Assembly (NCBI GenBank): GCA_003554025.1
Contig: PWFC01000074.1
Location: 1-64,000, forward strand
Origin: Mollicutes bacterium
Lineage (GTDB): Bacteria; Bacillota_I; Bacilli_A; Izemoplasmatales; Izemoplasmataceae
DNA length: 64,000 bases
Direction of reading: 5' to 3'
A program made the translations under genes and the position numbers. The notes under the pieces were generated by a model that ran no database searches, had not been told where the DNA came from, and saw nothing but the letters and a program-made list of their open reading frames with translations. Positions 26,180 through 34,431 of the stretch are shown piece by piece. Numbering within the stretch: position 1 is the stretch's first letter; each line of letters starts with the position of its first letter.

Positions 26180-27214
26180 CTACGCCCGTCTTTCGAACCA
26201 AGCGTCTTTTTCTAGTTTGTTGAATCCCAAGATGGCGGACTTGAAAGTGAATCGAACGCGTTTCTTGCTAGCGCCCGCCGCCAGCGTCAAATCAAGACTC
26301 ATTCGTTCTTCTAACGGTTTGAAATCCGCCTCGAACACATCGGTCTTGCGGGCCACTTTCTTCAAAGTGTCAAACCCTGTCCCAAGCAACTCCACATCGG
26401 CGGGCTTGGTTTTGCCCAAGTTGAAAATTTCCACATGCATGACGTTTTCAAAAATCATCACCGCTTCATCGGTTTTCTTGGCGTTGAAATCGGTGTTGTC
26501 GGGATGGTTCTTTTTCAAATCCACGTGGGAAAGTTCGAAAACCGCATGCTTCTTATCGACAAAACGGACCTTGTCAATCGTGGTGCCATAAAGCGAAATG
26601 TCGTCAAGATACCCGGGAGTCAAATTGAAATACGACTCCGAAAACGTTTCGATCAAGGTCGAGGTTTGCTTGTCAAAGGAAGGTTTGTGCATTTCCACAT
26701 CGACTTCGTCGTAGTCGAAGACAACTTTGTAAGGTTTTCTCGATTGTTTGAAATGCCCTTCGTAATTGAAAATCCTTTTTAAAACCTCCAGTTCGGAGGG
26801 ATACTTCGACAAAGGAATGCGCAACGTCCTACGCTTGGTGTGTATTTTCAACACGTTGCGACGTGAATGTTTGACTTTCTTGACGTCGCGGTACATGACA
26901 AGCTTGTACATGCGCAAAACGTTTTGCCTTGCGAAAGCGTCTTCGCAGATGACCACGCGATTCGTGGTTTTCAAATGGATGTACAAAAGCGGGCCAAGGC
27001 CGAACACGGCGCCCACCACGGCCATATACGTCAACGGAAGGTATTCGCTATCGACAACGTTTAAAAGTTCAAGAACGCTGTATACGAGCATCGTTAGGAA
27101 TATCCCAAGCAAAAGAAAGGCCCATTTGTTTATGGGAACTTTCTTTTTAAACACCTTGTAGCTTTCCAGCGGTTTTTGCGTTCGCTTCAAGTATTGTTTC
27201 ATCAAACGTTTCAT
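26180..27214 (-). CDS. Uncharacterised membrane-anchored protein
   Basis: A 344-residue protein that I do not recognise. A basic N-terminus (MKRLMKQYLKRTQ) is followed by two hydrophobic helices at about 30-50 and 62-82, with a short loop between. About 260 hydrophilic residues follow with alternating beta-type pattern, probably cytoplasmic: the segment right after helix 2 resembles a PH-like/YdbT type fold (VVICEDAFARQNVLRMYKLV, then basic strands). The ATG at 27214 has AGGGGGA upstream, and the gene follows the small membrane protein at 27225 by 10 bases. No catalytic signature is visible. Confidence 0.75.
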   Translation of the reverse strand: MKRLMKQYLKRTQKPLESYKVFKKKVPINKWAFLLLGIFLTMLVYSVLELLNVVDSEYLPLTYMAVVGAVFGLGPLLYIHLKTTNRVVICEDAFARQNVLRMYKLVMYRDVKKVKHSRRNVLKIHTKRRTLRIPLSKYPSELEVLKRIFNYEGHFKQSRKPYKVVFDYDEVDVEMHKPSFDKQTSTLIETFSESYFNLTPGYLDDISLYGTTIDKVRFVDKKHAVFELSHVDLKKNHPDNTDFNAKKTDEAVMIFENVMHVEIFNLGKTKPADVELLGTGFDTLKKVARKTDVFEADFKPLEERMSLDLTLAAGASKKRVRFTFKSAILGFNKLEKDAWFERRA

Positions 27215-27224
27215 CGCGGTCCCC

Positions 27225-27530
27225 CTAGTTGATCACGGCATAAAGCAACGCCAGAAAAAGCAGGCTCAACACGGCGCCCACAGGTGGCAAAAAAAGCGTT
27301 TTGTACCATTGCTTGCGTCGAAAGGAATCTTCTTTATACACGAAAACGTTCAAAAGAACGGCGGTTATAATCAGCAAAGGCCAAAGCATAAGGGCCAACG
27401 CCATCAATAGATTCCCCACAAACGGGGCGCTACCGAAGCCGGCGTTGAAACCAAGGGCAAACGTGGGAATTGTCAAAAAACCGACAATCACTCCGACAAT
27501 GTAGGGAAAACCCCGTTTCAATTTTTGCAT
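27225..27530 (-). CDS. Small three-helix membrane protein
   Basis: A 101-residue protein that I do not recognise. Hydrophobic segments lie at about 10-30, 38-62 and 80-100, with a basic loop (KEDSFRRKQWYK) between helices 2 and 3. ATG 27530 is favoured because AGGTGATG lies directly upstream; the frame is open three codons further. It probably shares a transcript with the following membrane-anchored protein, so the two may work together. Confidence 0.65.
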   Translation of the reverse strand: MQKLKRGFPYIVGVIVGFLTIPTFALGFNAGFGSAPFVGNLLMALALMLWPLLIITAVLLNVFVYKEDSFRRKQWYKTLFLPPVGAVLSLLFLALLYAVIN

Positions 27531-27565
27531 GCACATCACCTAATAAAGCGGTTTTCAATAAAAAC

Positions 27566-27594
27566 ATTATACCACATTCCCCCAAAGAAAGAAA
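27566..27594 (-). promoter_or_regulatory. Promoter of the two-gene membrane-protein operon
   Basis: On the minus strand a perfect TATAAT (27566-27571) with a weak -35 TTTCTT (27589-27594) at 17 bases. Confidence 0.5.
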
Positions 27595-27622
27595 CGATAG
27601 CGAGGAAATCGCGGGAAATAAA

Positions 27623-27651
27623 TTGACACACGAGCGAGGGTTTCTTATAAT
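27623..27651 (+). promoter_or_regulatory. Consensus promoter of the rhodanese gene
   Basis: A perfect TTGACA (27623-27628), 17-base spacer and perfect TATAAT (27646-27651): the only full sigma-A consensus promoter I found in the window. Confidence 0.85.
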
Positions 27652-27674
27652 ACTTGCGAGTAGGAGTGAGATTT

Positions 27675-28076
27675 ATGGAAATATTGTATTACGTCTTCCC
27701 GGTCGTGTTCGGTTTGTTGTTAGGCATTTTCCTTTCAAAGCGTTTTGGTCCGCAAGCGCACAAGAAAAACGAAAACCTCGTCGTCTTAGAATGGCCCGAA
27801 TTCAAAAAGAACATGCGCAAAGGCCAATTGATCGACATCCGCAAACAAGACGAAGTCGAAAAAGATAAAATCAAGGGGGCGCGGAACTTTTCGCTTCGGG
27901 TCTTAAAAAGCAAGCACCAGACCAAAGTCCGCAAAGACCTTCCCCTGTATCTTTACTGCAACAACGGCAAGAAATCCTACAAAGCCGGAAACGTGTTGTT
28001 GAAAAAAGGCTTTAAGAAAGTCTACATCCTAAAAGGCGGTTTCCCCGCCACTAAAATGACCTTTGAAGAAAACTAG
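27675..28076 (+). CDS. Membrane-anchored rhodanese-domain protein
   Basis: A 133-residue protein. One N-terminal hydrophobic helix (about 3-22) anchors a cytoplasmic rhodanese domain (about 35-125). LIDIRKQDE is the usual strand, and the active loop CNNGKKS supplies the catalytic Cys near residue 95, so sulfurtransferase or persulfide-carrier activity is plausible. ATG 27675 is preferred over an in-frame GTG 21 bases upstream because TAGGAGTGAG precedes it. It resembles Bacillus YqhL-like anchored rhodaneses. It is monocistronic. Confidence 0.9.
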   Translation: MEILYYVFPVVFGLLLGIFLSKRFGPQAHKKNENLVVLEWPEFKKNMRKGQLIDIRKQDEVEKDKIKGARNFSLRVLKSKHQTKVRKDLPLYLYCNNGKKSYKAGNVLLKKGFKKVYILKGGFPATKMTFEEN

Positions 28077-28078
28077 TG

Positions 28079-28107
28079 AAAACGGACGAATGCACGTCCG
28101 TTTTTTT
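28079..28107. terminator. Terminator after the rhodanese gene
   Basis: AACGGAC (28081-28087) pairs with GTCCG plus following T; seven T close it. The convergent gene at 28114 ends immediately beyond. Confidence 0.8.
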
Positions 28108-28113
28108 ATGGAT

Positions 28114-28473
28114 TTACGATTCGTTTTCGCAAAGCTCAATCGATTCAAAGACGAACTCGCTGACATCGCCGCGTGCGCTTTCAAGACGGAGATGAAGACC
28201 GTCGTCCTCACGACGGATGTCCAAATCGTGAATGATGAACAAGTTGTCCTTGTGCTCGCGAGAGGTGAAGTCGATTTCATAGACGTTGTTGAGTTGGAGT
28301 GTCACCAACGTATCCTTGTTTAAGGAAGGATTGTTGTCGGAAAGGATTTCAATGAACAGCGAAACTCTCTCTTTCGTAAAGACGGCCTTTTTCAAAAAGC
28401 CGTCGTGAAAAATCGGCGGCCCGCCCAGTTTTTTGGCGAGTTTTGTCTTTTTGATGACGTCGATTTCGTACAT
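28114..28473 (-). CDS. Small uncharacterised soluble protein
   Basis: A 119-residue acidic protein starting MYEIDVIKKTKLAKKLGG; ATG 28473 has GGGAGTGATG upstream, while seven upstream in-frame codons have no RBS. The predicted pattern is mostly beta strands (TLVTLQLNNVYEIDF, DNLFIIHDLDIR). There is no signal, membrane helix or known motif. It lies 51 bases downstream of the OYE-family reductase and is probably cotranscribed with it. Confidence 0.65.
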   Translation of the reverse strand: MYEIDVIKKTKLAKKLGGPPIFHDGFLKKAVFTKERVSLFIEILSDNNPSLNKDTLVTLQLNNVYEIDFTSREHKDNLFIIHDLDIRREDDGLHLRLESARGDVSEFVFESIELCENES

Positions 28474-28524
28474 GAGCATCACTCCCGCCCTCATTATATC
28501 GCGGCTTCAAAACGCGGGCAAGCC

Positions 28525-29622
28525 CTAAAAAGAATACCCCTTTTCTTCAAAGCGTTTGCGGTTCTTCTTCATGCGATTGTACAAAGGCTTGGGAAGCGTT
28601 TCACGGTCAAACGTGGTCTTAGGCGTTTCTCCTTCATAGACTTTCTTTCCCCACCGCGGGTCGGCCAGCAAAGAAACACCGGCGGCGAAGAAATCGTAGC
28701 CGAGCGACTCGGCGTGCCGCAAGTCCTCTCTCGTACGGATGTTTCCCGAAGCCATTAGCGGTTTTTTACCGTCAAGGACGTTACGGAATTCAACGACAAG
28801 GGGCGTTTGGTTCTGTTCGTCGCGTATCGAGGATTGATTGTAACGTTGCAAGGAAACATGGACATAGTCCACGGGCGTTTGTTTCAGGAATTTCAACAGT
28901 TCTTTCGTGTGTTCCATCGTGATGCCGTCTTCTTCGAGTTCTTCGGGCGAAAACCGGTACCCCAAAATGAAAGGACGTTCGCTATAATTCTCAATGACTT
29001 CCTTCACACCATCGACGATGGCGCCGATGAAGCGCAACCGTTTTTCCAACGTGCCCCCGTATGCATCGGTGCGGATGTTGGAATGCGGCGAGAAAAACTG
29101 TTGCAGCAAATACGTGTTCGCGCCATGCAACTCGACGCCGTCAAACCCGGCGCGAAGCGCGCGCAAGGCGGCCACCTTGAAATCTTCAATCGTAGCCTCT
29201 ATGTCGGAAACGTCCATGGCGCGGGGCGTTACCGCCCCTTTTCTAGGCGCTTTGACGGCGCTTGCGGAAACGATCGCGCTTTTATCTTCGTATAAGGACG
29301 GGTCGTTCATTCTCCCGCCGTGATGCAATTGCGCGATGGCTTTCGCCCCGCCGTTTTGAATGGTGCGCACCAACTCTGACATCGGCTCCACAAACGTATC
29401 GTCTTTGAGCGTGATTTGACGGTGAAACGCCTGGGCGTATTCGTTCACACTGATGGCGGGGCTGATAACCATCCCCACATCCAAACTTCTTCTTTCCAAA
29501 TAGTCGAGTTCCTCTTGCGACGGCGTGAGATCCTCGTTGGCGCTATAGGTCGTCATCGGGGCCATCGCCAAGCGATTCTTCAAGGCGATGCCCCCTAATT
29601 TCGCGTTCTCGAACGCTTTCAT
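28525..29622 (-). CDS. NADH:flavin oxidoreductase, Old Yellow Enzyme family
   Basis: A 365-residue FMN-dependent TIM-barrel enzyme. It starts FENAKLGGIALKNRLAMAPM. The substrate-binding pair is in QLHHGGRM, FDGVELHGANTYLLQQF follows, and SGNIRTREDL plus GYDFFAAGVSLLADPRW bind FMN phosphate at the C-terminus. There is no second iron-sulfur/FAD module, so it is the short OYE type (YqjM/NamA-like) that reduces activated C=C bonds. The physiological substrate is unknown. The ATG at 29622 has AGGAGGG upstream and its own promoter. It is divergent from tnaA. Confidence 0.93.
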   Translation of the reverse strand: MKAFENAKLGGIALKNRLAMAPMTTYSANEDLTPSQEELDYLERRSLDVGMVISPAISVNEYAQAFHRQITLKDDTFVEPMSELVRTIQNGGAKAIAQLHHGGRMNDPSLYEDKSAIVSASAVKAPRKGAVTPRAMDVSDIEATIEDFKVAALRALRAGFDGVELHGANTYLLQQFFSPHSNIRTDAYGGTLEKRLRFIGAIVDGVKEVIENYSERPFILGYRFSPEELEEDGITMEHTKELLKFLKQTPVDYVHVSLQRYNQSSIRDEQNQTPLVVEFRNVLDGKKPLMASGNIRTREDLRHAESLGYDFFAAGVSLLADPRWGKKVYEGETPKTTFDRETLPKPLYNRMKKNRKRFEEKGYSF

Positions 29623-29645
29623 ATAGCATCCCTCCTTCTAATAAA

Positions 29646-29674
29646 ATTATAGCACGCCTGAAAGCCTCTCACAA
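29646..29674 (-). promoter_or_regulatory. Promoter of the OYE-family gene
   Basis: On the minus strand TTGTGA (29669-29674), 17 bases and a perfect TATAAT (29646-29651). Confidence 0.7.
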
Positions 29675-29705
29675 AGAAAGCGCAACGAAGCAGTTTTAAG
29701 AAACC

Positions 29706-29734
29706 GTTTTCATTTGCCGTGGTTTCATGTATAA
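29706..29734 (+). promoter_or_regulatory. Promoter of tnaA
   Basis: A perfect -10 TATAAT (29729-29734) with a weak -35 TTTTCA (29706-29711) at 17 bases, suggesting a promoter that needs activation. The leader is only about 30 bases, too short for a TnaC-type leader peptide. Confidence 0.55.
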
Positions 29735-29742
29735 TGATACAT
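29725..29742 (+). promoter_or_regulatory. Inverted repeat over the tnaA -10 (possible operator)
   Basis: CATGTAT-AATG-ATACATG is a perfect 7-base inverted repeat with a 4-base gap that spans the -10 element and the expected start point. Confidence 0.45.
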
Positions 29743-29770
29743 GGTGATTTACATAGGAAAGGATGAGACC

Positions 29771-31153
29771 ATGAAAAACGATTACGCCGCGGAACCTTAC
29801 CGTATCAAAGCCGTAGAACCCATCAAGAAAACCACAAGAGACAAACGTGAAACCTTGCTTGAAAACGCAGGGTACAACCCTTTCGCGCTTAAAAGCGAAG
29901 ATGTTTACATCGATCTTTTGACCGATTCCGGCACCGGCGCCATGAGCGACCGCCAATGGGGCGCTCTCATGCAAGGCGACGAAGCGTACGCCGGAAGCAA
30001 AAGCTTCTTCCGTCTCGAAGGCGTCGTTCAGCACATCACGCAATACAAATATTTCATCCCCACCCATCAAGGTAGAGGCGCCGAACAAGTGGCCTTGCCC
30101 TATTTTGTGAAAAAAGAAGGCATGGCGTTCATCTCGAACATGCATTTCGACACCACTCGGGCCCACGTCGAACTCACCGGCGCCCGCGCCATAGACTGCG
30201 TCATCGAAGAATGCTTCGACACTTCCACCTACCACCCCTTCAAAGGCAACTTTGACCTGAAAAAACTCCGCCGCATCATCGAAGAACGCGGAGCCGAAAA
30301 CATCGCCGGCATCATCACCACCATCACCAACAACTCCTCCGGCGGGCAGCCCGTAAGCCTAGAAAACCAAATGGCGGTCCGAAACATCGCCGACGAATAC
30401 AACATTCCCCTAATCATCGACGGCGCGCGTCATGCGGAAAACGCCTATTTTATCAAACAACGCGAAAAAGGCTATGAAGACGAAAGCGTTTTGAACATTA
30501 CCCGCAAGCAACTCGCGCTCGGCGACATCTTCCTCATGAGCGCCAAAAAAGACGGACTCGTCAACATGGGCGGCGTCATCGCCATCAAAGACGACGAAGC
30601 GCTCTACGAGTACTGCCGTACCCGCATCGTGCCCTTAGAGGGTTTTCCCACTTACGGCGGGATGAGCGGACGCGACATGGAAGCGATGGCCGTCGGACTT
30701 GAAGAAGCGCTTGACGAGGAGTACTTGAGGCACAGGATCGACCAAGTCCGCTACCTCGGCGACCGCCTCCGCAAAGCCGGCGTTCCCATCCAATACCCAA
30801 CAGGGGGCCACGCCGTCTTCGTCGACTGCAAAGCCATCGCGCCTCACATTCCCTACCACCAGTTTCCGGCGCAAAGCGTCGTCAACGCCCTATACCTTGA
30901 AACCGGAGTCCGCGCCGTTGAAATCGGGTCCTTCCTGCTAGGGCGCGACCCCGACACCAAAGAAAACCTGCAAAGCCCTCTTGAATTCATGCGCCTCACC
31001 ATTCCCCGCCGAACGTATACCTACAAGCACTTGGACGTTGTCGCCGAGGGCGTCGTCAAAGTCTACCAAAACCGCGACAAACTACGCGGTCTTACGTTCA
31101 CCTACGAACCCCCCGTCTTGCGTCACTTCACCGCAAAACTCAAACCCCTGTAA
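29771..31153 (+). CDS. tnaA: Tryptophanase
   Basis: A 460-residue PLP enzyme splitting L-tryptophan to indole, pyruvate and ammonia. The PLP Lys is K260 in MSAKKD. The tryptophanase/tyrosine phenol-lyase question is settled by active-site residues: VRAVEIGSF has Ile385 where phenol-lyases have Arg, and LRHFTAKL has His452 where phenol-lyases have Phe. [10 protein letters not shown] also follows tryptophanase. ATG 29771 is chosen with AAAGGATG upstream; a GTG ten codons upstream lacks an RBS. No tryptophan permease is adjacent. It ends in its own terminator, so the buk operon is separate. Confidence 0.95.
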   Translation: MKNDYAAEPYRIKAVEPIKKTTRDKRETLLENAGYNPFALKSEDVYIDLLTDSGTGAMSDRQWGALMQGDEAYAGSKSFFRLEGVVQHITQYKYFIPTHQGRGAEQVALPYFVKKEGMAFISNMHFDTTRAHVELTGARAIDCVIEECFDTSTYHPFKGNFDLKKLRRIIEERGAENIAGIITTITNNSSGGQPVSLENQMAVRNIADEYNIPLIIDGARHAENAYFIKQREKGYEDESVLNITRKQLALGDIFLMSAKKDGLVNMGGVIAIKDDEALYEYCRTRIVPLEGFPTYGGMSGRDMEAMAVGLEEALDEEYLRHRIDQVRYLGDRLRKAGVPIQYPTGGHAVFVDCKAIAPHIPYHQFPAQSVVNALYLETGVRAVEIGSFLLGRDPDTKENLQSPLEFMRLTIPRRTYTYKHLDVVAEGVVKVYQNRDKLRGLTFTYEPPVLRHFTAKLKPL

Positions 31154-31176
31154 AAAAGCGCCAAGCGCGCTTTTTT
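31152..31176 (+). terminator. Terminator after tnaA
   Basis: AAAAAAGCGC, a CAAGC loop and GCGCTTTTTT; the stem begins in the stop codon. Confidence 0.75.
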
Positions 31177-31214
31177 GCGTTTCAGCGGTTCTCTTGATTT
31201 TTTCCGAATGGGTG

Positions 31215-31243
31215 TTGTTGTGAAAACGCTAACATGTTATAAT
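31215..31243 (+). promoter_or_regulatory. Promoter of the buk-ptb-bcd-pckA-aminotransferase operon
   Basis: TTGTTG (31215-31220), 17 bases and a perfect TATAAT (31238-31243). Confidence 0.75.
31221..31234 (+). promoter_or_regulatory. cre site (CcpA operator) within the buk promoter spacer
   Basis: TGAAAACGCTAACA matches every position of the Gram-positive catabolite-responsive element consensus TGWAANCGNTNWCA. It fills the spacer between -35 and -10, a position where bound CcpA would block RNA polymerase. The ccpA gene itself is not in this window. Confidence 0.7.
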
Positions 31244-31280
31244 CAAAATTGTTGTTAAAAAACCACTCAAGGAGGACATT

Positions 31281-32351
31281 ATGGCTTATAAGATTTTAGC
31301 GATCAACCCGGGTTCGACCAGCACGAAAATCGCCCTGTTCAACAACGAAATTTGTGATTTCAAGACCACCATCAAACACGATGTGGATGAAATCGCCCAA
31401 TACAAAAACATCTTCGACCAATACGACTTCCGCAAGGAAGCGATCGCCAACCCCCTCAAACAGCAAAACATCAAATTCAGCGAACTAGACGCCGTCGTCG
31501 GACGAGGCGGCATGCTCAAACCCATCGAAAGCGGCACATACGCCGTAAACGACGCAATGGTAGACTACATGAGGCGCGCCGTTCGCGGCGAGCACGCTTC
31601 GAATCTAGGCTGCGTCATCGCCAAAGAAATCGCCGACGCGCAAAACATCCCCGCGTTCATCGTCGACCCCGTAGCCGTCGACGAAATGGACGACATCGCC
31701 CGCGTCACCGGCATGCCTGAAATCGAACGCCAAAGCCTGTTTCATGCGTTGAACCAAAAAGCGGTCGGCCTAAAAGCCGCCGAAGATTTGGACAAATCTT
31801 ACAAAGACTTGAATCTGATCATCGCCCACCTAGGCGGCGGCATCAGCGTCGGCATCCACCAAAAAGGCCGCGTCGTCGACGTCAACAACGCGTTAGACGG
31901 CGATGGGCCCATGTCGCCCGAACGCAGCGGCGGCGTCCCATTAGGCCCTCTTTACAAGATGTGTTTCAGCGGAAAATACACCCTTGAAGACATCAAGCGC
32001 AAAAACTATGGCCGCGGCGGCTTAGTGGCGCATCTTGGCACAAACGACGGCTTTGAAATCGCCAAACGCATTCAAGACGGCGACGAAAAAGCCAAATTCG
32101 TCTTCGATGCCATGTGCTACCAAATCGCCAAAGAAATCGGCAGCGGCGCCACCGTCTTAAAAGGCCAAGTTGACGCCGTCATCCTCACAGGCGGGCTAGC
32201 CTACGACAAATATCTCGTCAAACAAATCAAAGCACGCACCGGCTTCATCGCAAACACGCTCGTCTATCCCGGCGAAGACGAAATGGAAGCCCTCTCCCTA
32301 GGGGCCTTGCGAGTTCTCAAAGGGGAAGAAAAACCGAAAACCTACCAATAA
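31281..32351 (+). CDS. buk: Butyrate kinase
   Basis: A 356-residue acetokinase-superfamily enzyme that makes ATP from butyryl- or branched-chain acyl-phosphate. It shows the N-terminal INPGSTSTKIA motif (8-18), the ADP-binding region HLGGGISVGIHQKG near residue 185 and ILTGGLAYDKYL near residue 300. The length matches Buk, not the roughly 400-residue acetate kinase. AAGGAGGAC precedes the ATG. It is the first gene of a five-gene operon, followed by ptb after 12 bases. Confidence 0.95.
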   Translation: MAYKILAINPGSTSTKIALFNNEICDFKTTIKHDVDEIAQYKNIFDQYDFRKEAIANPLKQQNIKFSELDAVVGRGGMLKPIESGTYAVNDAMVDYMRRAVRGEHASNLGCVIAKEIADAQNIPAFIVDPVAVDEMDDIARVTGMPEIERQSLFHALNQKAVGLKAAEDLDKSYKDLNLIIAHLGGGISVGIHQKGRVVDVNNALDGDGPMSPERSGGVPLGPLYKMCFSGKYTLEDIKRKNYGRGGLVAHLGTNDGFEIAKRIQDGDEKAKFVFDAMCYQIAKEIGSGATVLKGQVDAVILTGGLAYDKYLVKQIKARTGFIANTLVYPGEDEMEALSLGALRVLKGEEKPKTYQ

Positions 32352-32363
32352 AGAGGTGACATT

Positions 32364-33266
32364 ATGAAAAGCATGGACGATCTGATCGCAAAAGCGAAAA
32401 CACAATCCACAAAGACTTTGGTCGTCGCCATGGCCGACGACCCCCATGTCTTAGAAGCCGTCGAAATGGCTCGCAAAGAAGGCATCGTCAAAGCCATCCT
32501 TGTCGGCGACAAAATCGGCATCAAAGAAACGCTGAACGATTTGAACATCGACCCGAGCCAATACACCATCGAACACGAAACCGACCCGGACAGAGCCTGC
32601 TATAAGGCCGTCCGCCACGTCAGCAAACACCCGGGTCATTTTTTGATGAAAGGCCATGTGGACACTTCCGTGATTCTCAAAGCCGCCCTCACAAAAGAAG
32701 ACGGCTTAAGAACCGGCAAAAGACTTTCACACGTAAGCGTCATTGAAATCCCCACCTACCACAAACTGTTGCTGATGAGCGACGGCGCGATGAACATAAA
32801 ACCGACCGTCGATGAAAAGCAAGAAATTATCGAAAACGCGATCACCATCGCACAAGCCGTCGGCATCAAAAAACCCGGCGTCGGTTGCATCGCCGCCGTG
32901 GAAAAAGTGAATCCCAAAATGCAAGCGACCCTCGACGCGCAAGAACTCATCGACCGCAACCGCCGCGGGGCCATCAAAAACGCCATCGTCGACGGACCGT
33001 TCGCGCTCGACAACGCCATCAACAAAGACGCCGCCGAACACAAAGGCATCACAAGCCCCATCGCCGGCGACGTCGACATTCTATTGATGCCGCAAATCGA
33101 AAGCGGCAACGTCTTCTACAAAAGCATGATGTTTCTCGCCAACGCCAAAAGCGCAAGCGTCATCGCCGGTGCGAAAAAACCCATCGTTTTGACAAGCCGC
33201 GCCGATTCGAACCTCAGCAAATTTTATTCGATCGCATTGTCCGCTCTGGTTGCGGACACTAAATAA
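32364..33266 (+). CDS. ptb: Phosphate butyryltransferase
   Basis: A 300-residue phosphotransacylase that converts (branched) acyl-CoA and phosphate to acyl-phosphate, the substrate of Buk. Conserved regions are VVAMADDPHVLEAV (23-36), HFLMKGHVDTS near residue 96, and the C-terminal PIVLTSRADS. The length matches Ptb of clostridia and Bacillus. The gene order buk-ptb is the reverse of the clostridial ptb-buk. GAGGTGAC precedes the ATG. Confidence 0.95.
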   Translation: MKSMDDLIAKAKTQSTKTLVVAMADDPHVLEAVEMARKEGIVKAILVGDKIGIKETLNDLNIDPSQYTIEHETDPDRACYKAVRHVSKHPGHFLMKGHVDTSVILKAALTKEDGLRTGKRLSHVSVIEIPTYHKLLLMSDGAMNIKPTVDEKQEIIENAITIAQAVGIKKPGVGCIAAVEKVNPKMQATLDAQELIDRNRRGAIKNAIVDGPFALDNAINKDAAEHKGITSPIAGDVDILLMPQIESGNVFYKSMMFLANAKSASVIAGAKKPIVLTSRADSNLSKFYSIALSALVADTK

Positions 33267-33291
33267 TACAATAAAATTAAGGAGTGCGTGT

Positions 33292-34413
33292 ATGAAAAAG
33301 AAAAACGATTTTACCAACGAGGTGTTTTCCTACACCAATGAAGGCTTCGAGCAAATCATCTATTTCCACAACAAATCCACCGGTCTCAAAGGCATCACTT
33401 GCATTCACGATACCCGTTTAGGCCCCTCTTGCGGGGGAACTCGCTTTTACAATTACGAAAGCGAAGAGGAAGCGCTCTACGACGTAACACGCCTCGCCAA
33501 AGGCATGACGTACAAAAACGCCGCGGCCGGCCTTGACATCGGCGGCTGCAAAACCGTCATCATCGGCGATCCGAAAAAACTCAAAAGCGAAGAGTTCTTC
33601 CGTGCCTACGGACGCTATATCCAAAGCCTCAAAGGCCGCGTCTACACCGGACAGGACATGAACATCACCCTCAAAGATTGCGAACACATGGACAAAGAAA
33701 CCGATTATGTCTCCGGCGTTCTTCGCAAAGGCGCAGGCAGCACCACCATCCTAACCGCTTATGGCACCTATGTCGGCATGAAAGCCGCCGTCAAGGAAAA
33801 ATACGGACAAGACAACCTAGACGGCCTCACCATCGCCTTCCAGGGCGTCGGTTCCGTCGTGCAAGAAATGGTCAAACACCTTAAAAAGCACGACTTGCGC
33901 CGCGTGTATTTCACCGACATCGACCAAGAAAAAGTCGAACAGTTCAAAAAGCTCCTGCCACTCGCCACCTACGTCGAACCCGATGAAATCTACGGAAAGA
34001 AATGCGAAATTTTCTCCCCCAACGCCATCGGCGCCATCATCAACGACGAAACCATCCCGCAACTCAAAGCCGACATCATCGCCGGAGCGGCGAACAACGT
34101 CTTAGAAGACGAAGACAAACACGGCAAGATGCTTGAAGAAAAAGGCATACTCTACGCGCCCGACTTCGTCATCAACGCCGGCGGCGTCATCAACGTCTAC
34201 CATGAAATGGTCGGCTATCACGAACCCTCCGCCATCCAGACGACCGAAGGCATCTACGACCGTCTGATGGAAATCTTCAAAATCAGCAAAGAAGAAAATA
34301 TTCCTACTTTCAAAGCGGCCAACATCATGGCCGAACGGCGTATCCAAAGGCTCATCGACATGCGACAAGACACCGTAGACACACGCCAACGCTTCCAATG
34401 GAACATTGAATAA
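33292..34413 (+). CDS. bcd: Leucine/branched-chain amino acid dehydrogenase
   Basis: A 373-residue member of the Glu/Leu/Phe/Val dehydrogenase superfamily, close in layout to leucine dehydrogenase. It has LGPSCGGTRFY (substrate carboxylate), KGMTYKNAAAGLDIGG with the catalytic Lys near residue 80-90, the nucleotide motif FQGVGSVVQE near residue 195 and INAGGVINVYHE near residue 305. It deaminates Leu/Ile/Val to the 2-oxoacids with NAD+. With Ptb and Buk this parallels the Bacillus ptb-bcd-buk segment of the bkd operon, but no 2-oxoacid dehydrogenase genes follow. ATG 33292 has AAGGAGTG upstream. Exact amino acid preference is an inference. Confidence 0.9.
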   Translation: MKKKNDFTNEVFSYTNEGFEQIIYFHNKSTGLKGITCIHDTRLGPSCGGTRFYNYESEEEALYDVTRLAKGMTYKNAAAGLDIGGCKTVIIGDPKKLKSEEFFRAYGRYIQSLKGRVYTGQDMNITLKDCEHMDKETDYVSGVLRKGAGSTTILTAYGTYVGMKAAVKEKYGQDNLDGLTIAFQGVGSVVQEMVKHLKKHDLRRVYFTDIDQEKVEQFKKLLPLATYVEPDEIYGKKCEIFSPNAIGAIINDETIPQLKADIIAGAANNVLEDEDKHGKMLEEKGILYAPDFVINAGGVINVYHEMVGYHEPSAIQTTEGIYDRLMEIFKISKEENIPTFKAANIMAERRIQRLIDMRQDTVDTRQRFQWNIE

Positions 34414-34431
34414 TAGAAAGGATGTCCTCAC

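Noticed and set aside
29698-29711. cre site at the tnaA -35
   Set aside because: Only the TGAAAACG half matches; the other half has three mismatches.
29771-31153. Tyrosine phenol-lyase instead of tryptophanase
   Set aside because: Ile385 and His452 are tryptophanase residues; phenol-lyases have Arg and Phe there.
31281-32351. Acetate kinase
   Set aside because: Length (356) and N-terminal sequence fit butyrate kinase, and ptb follows directly.
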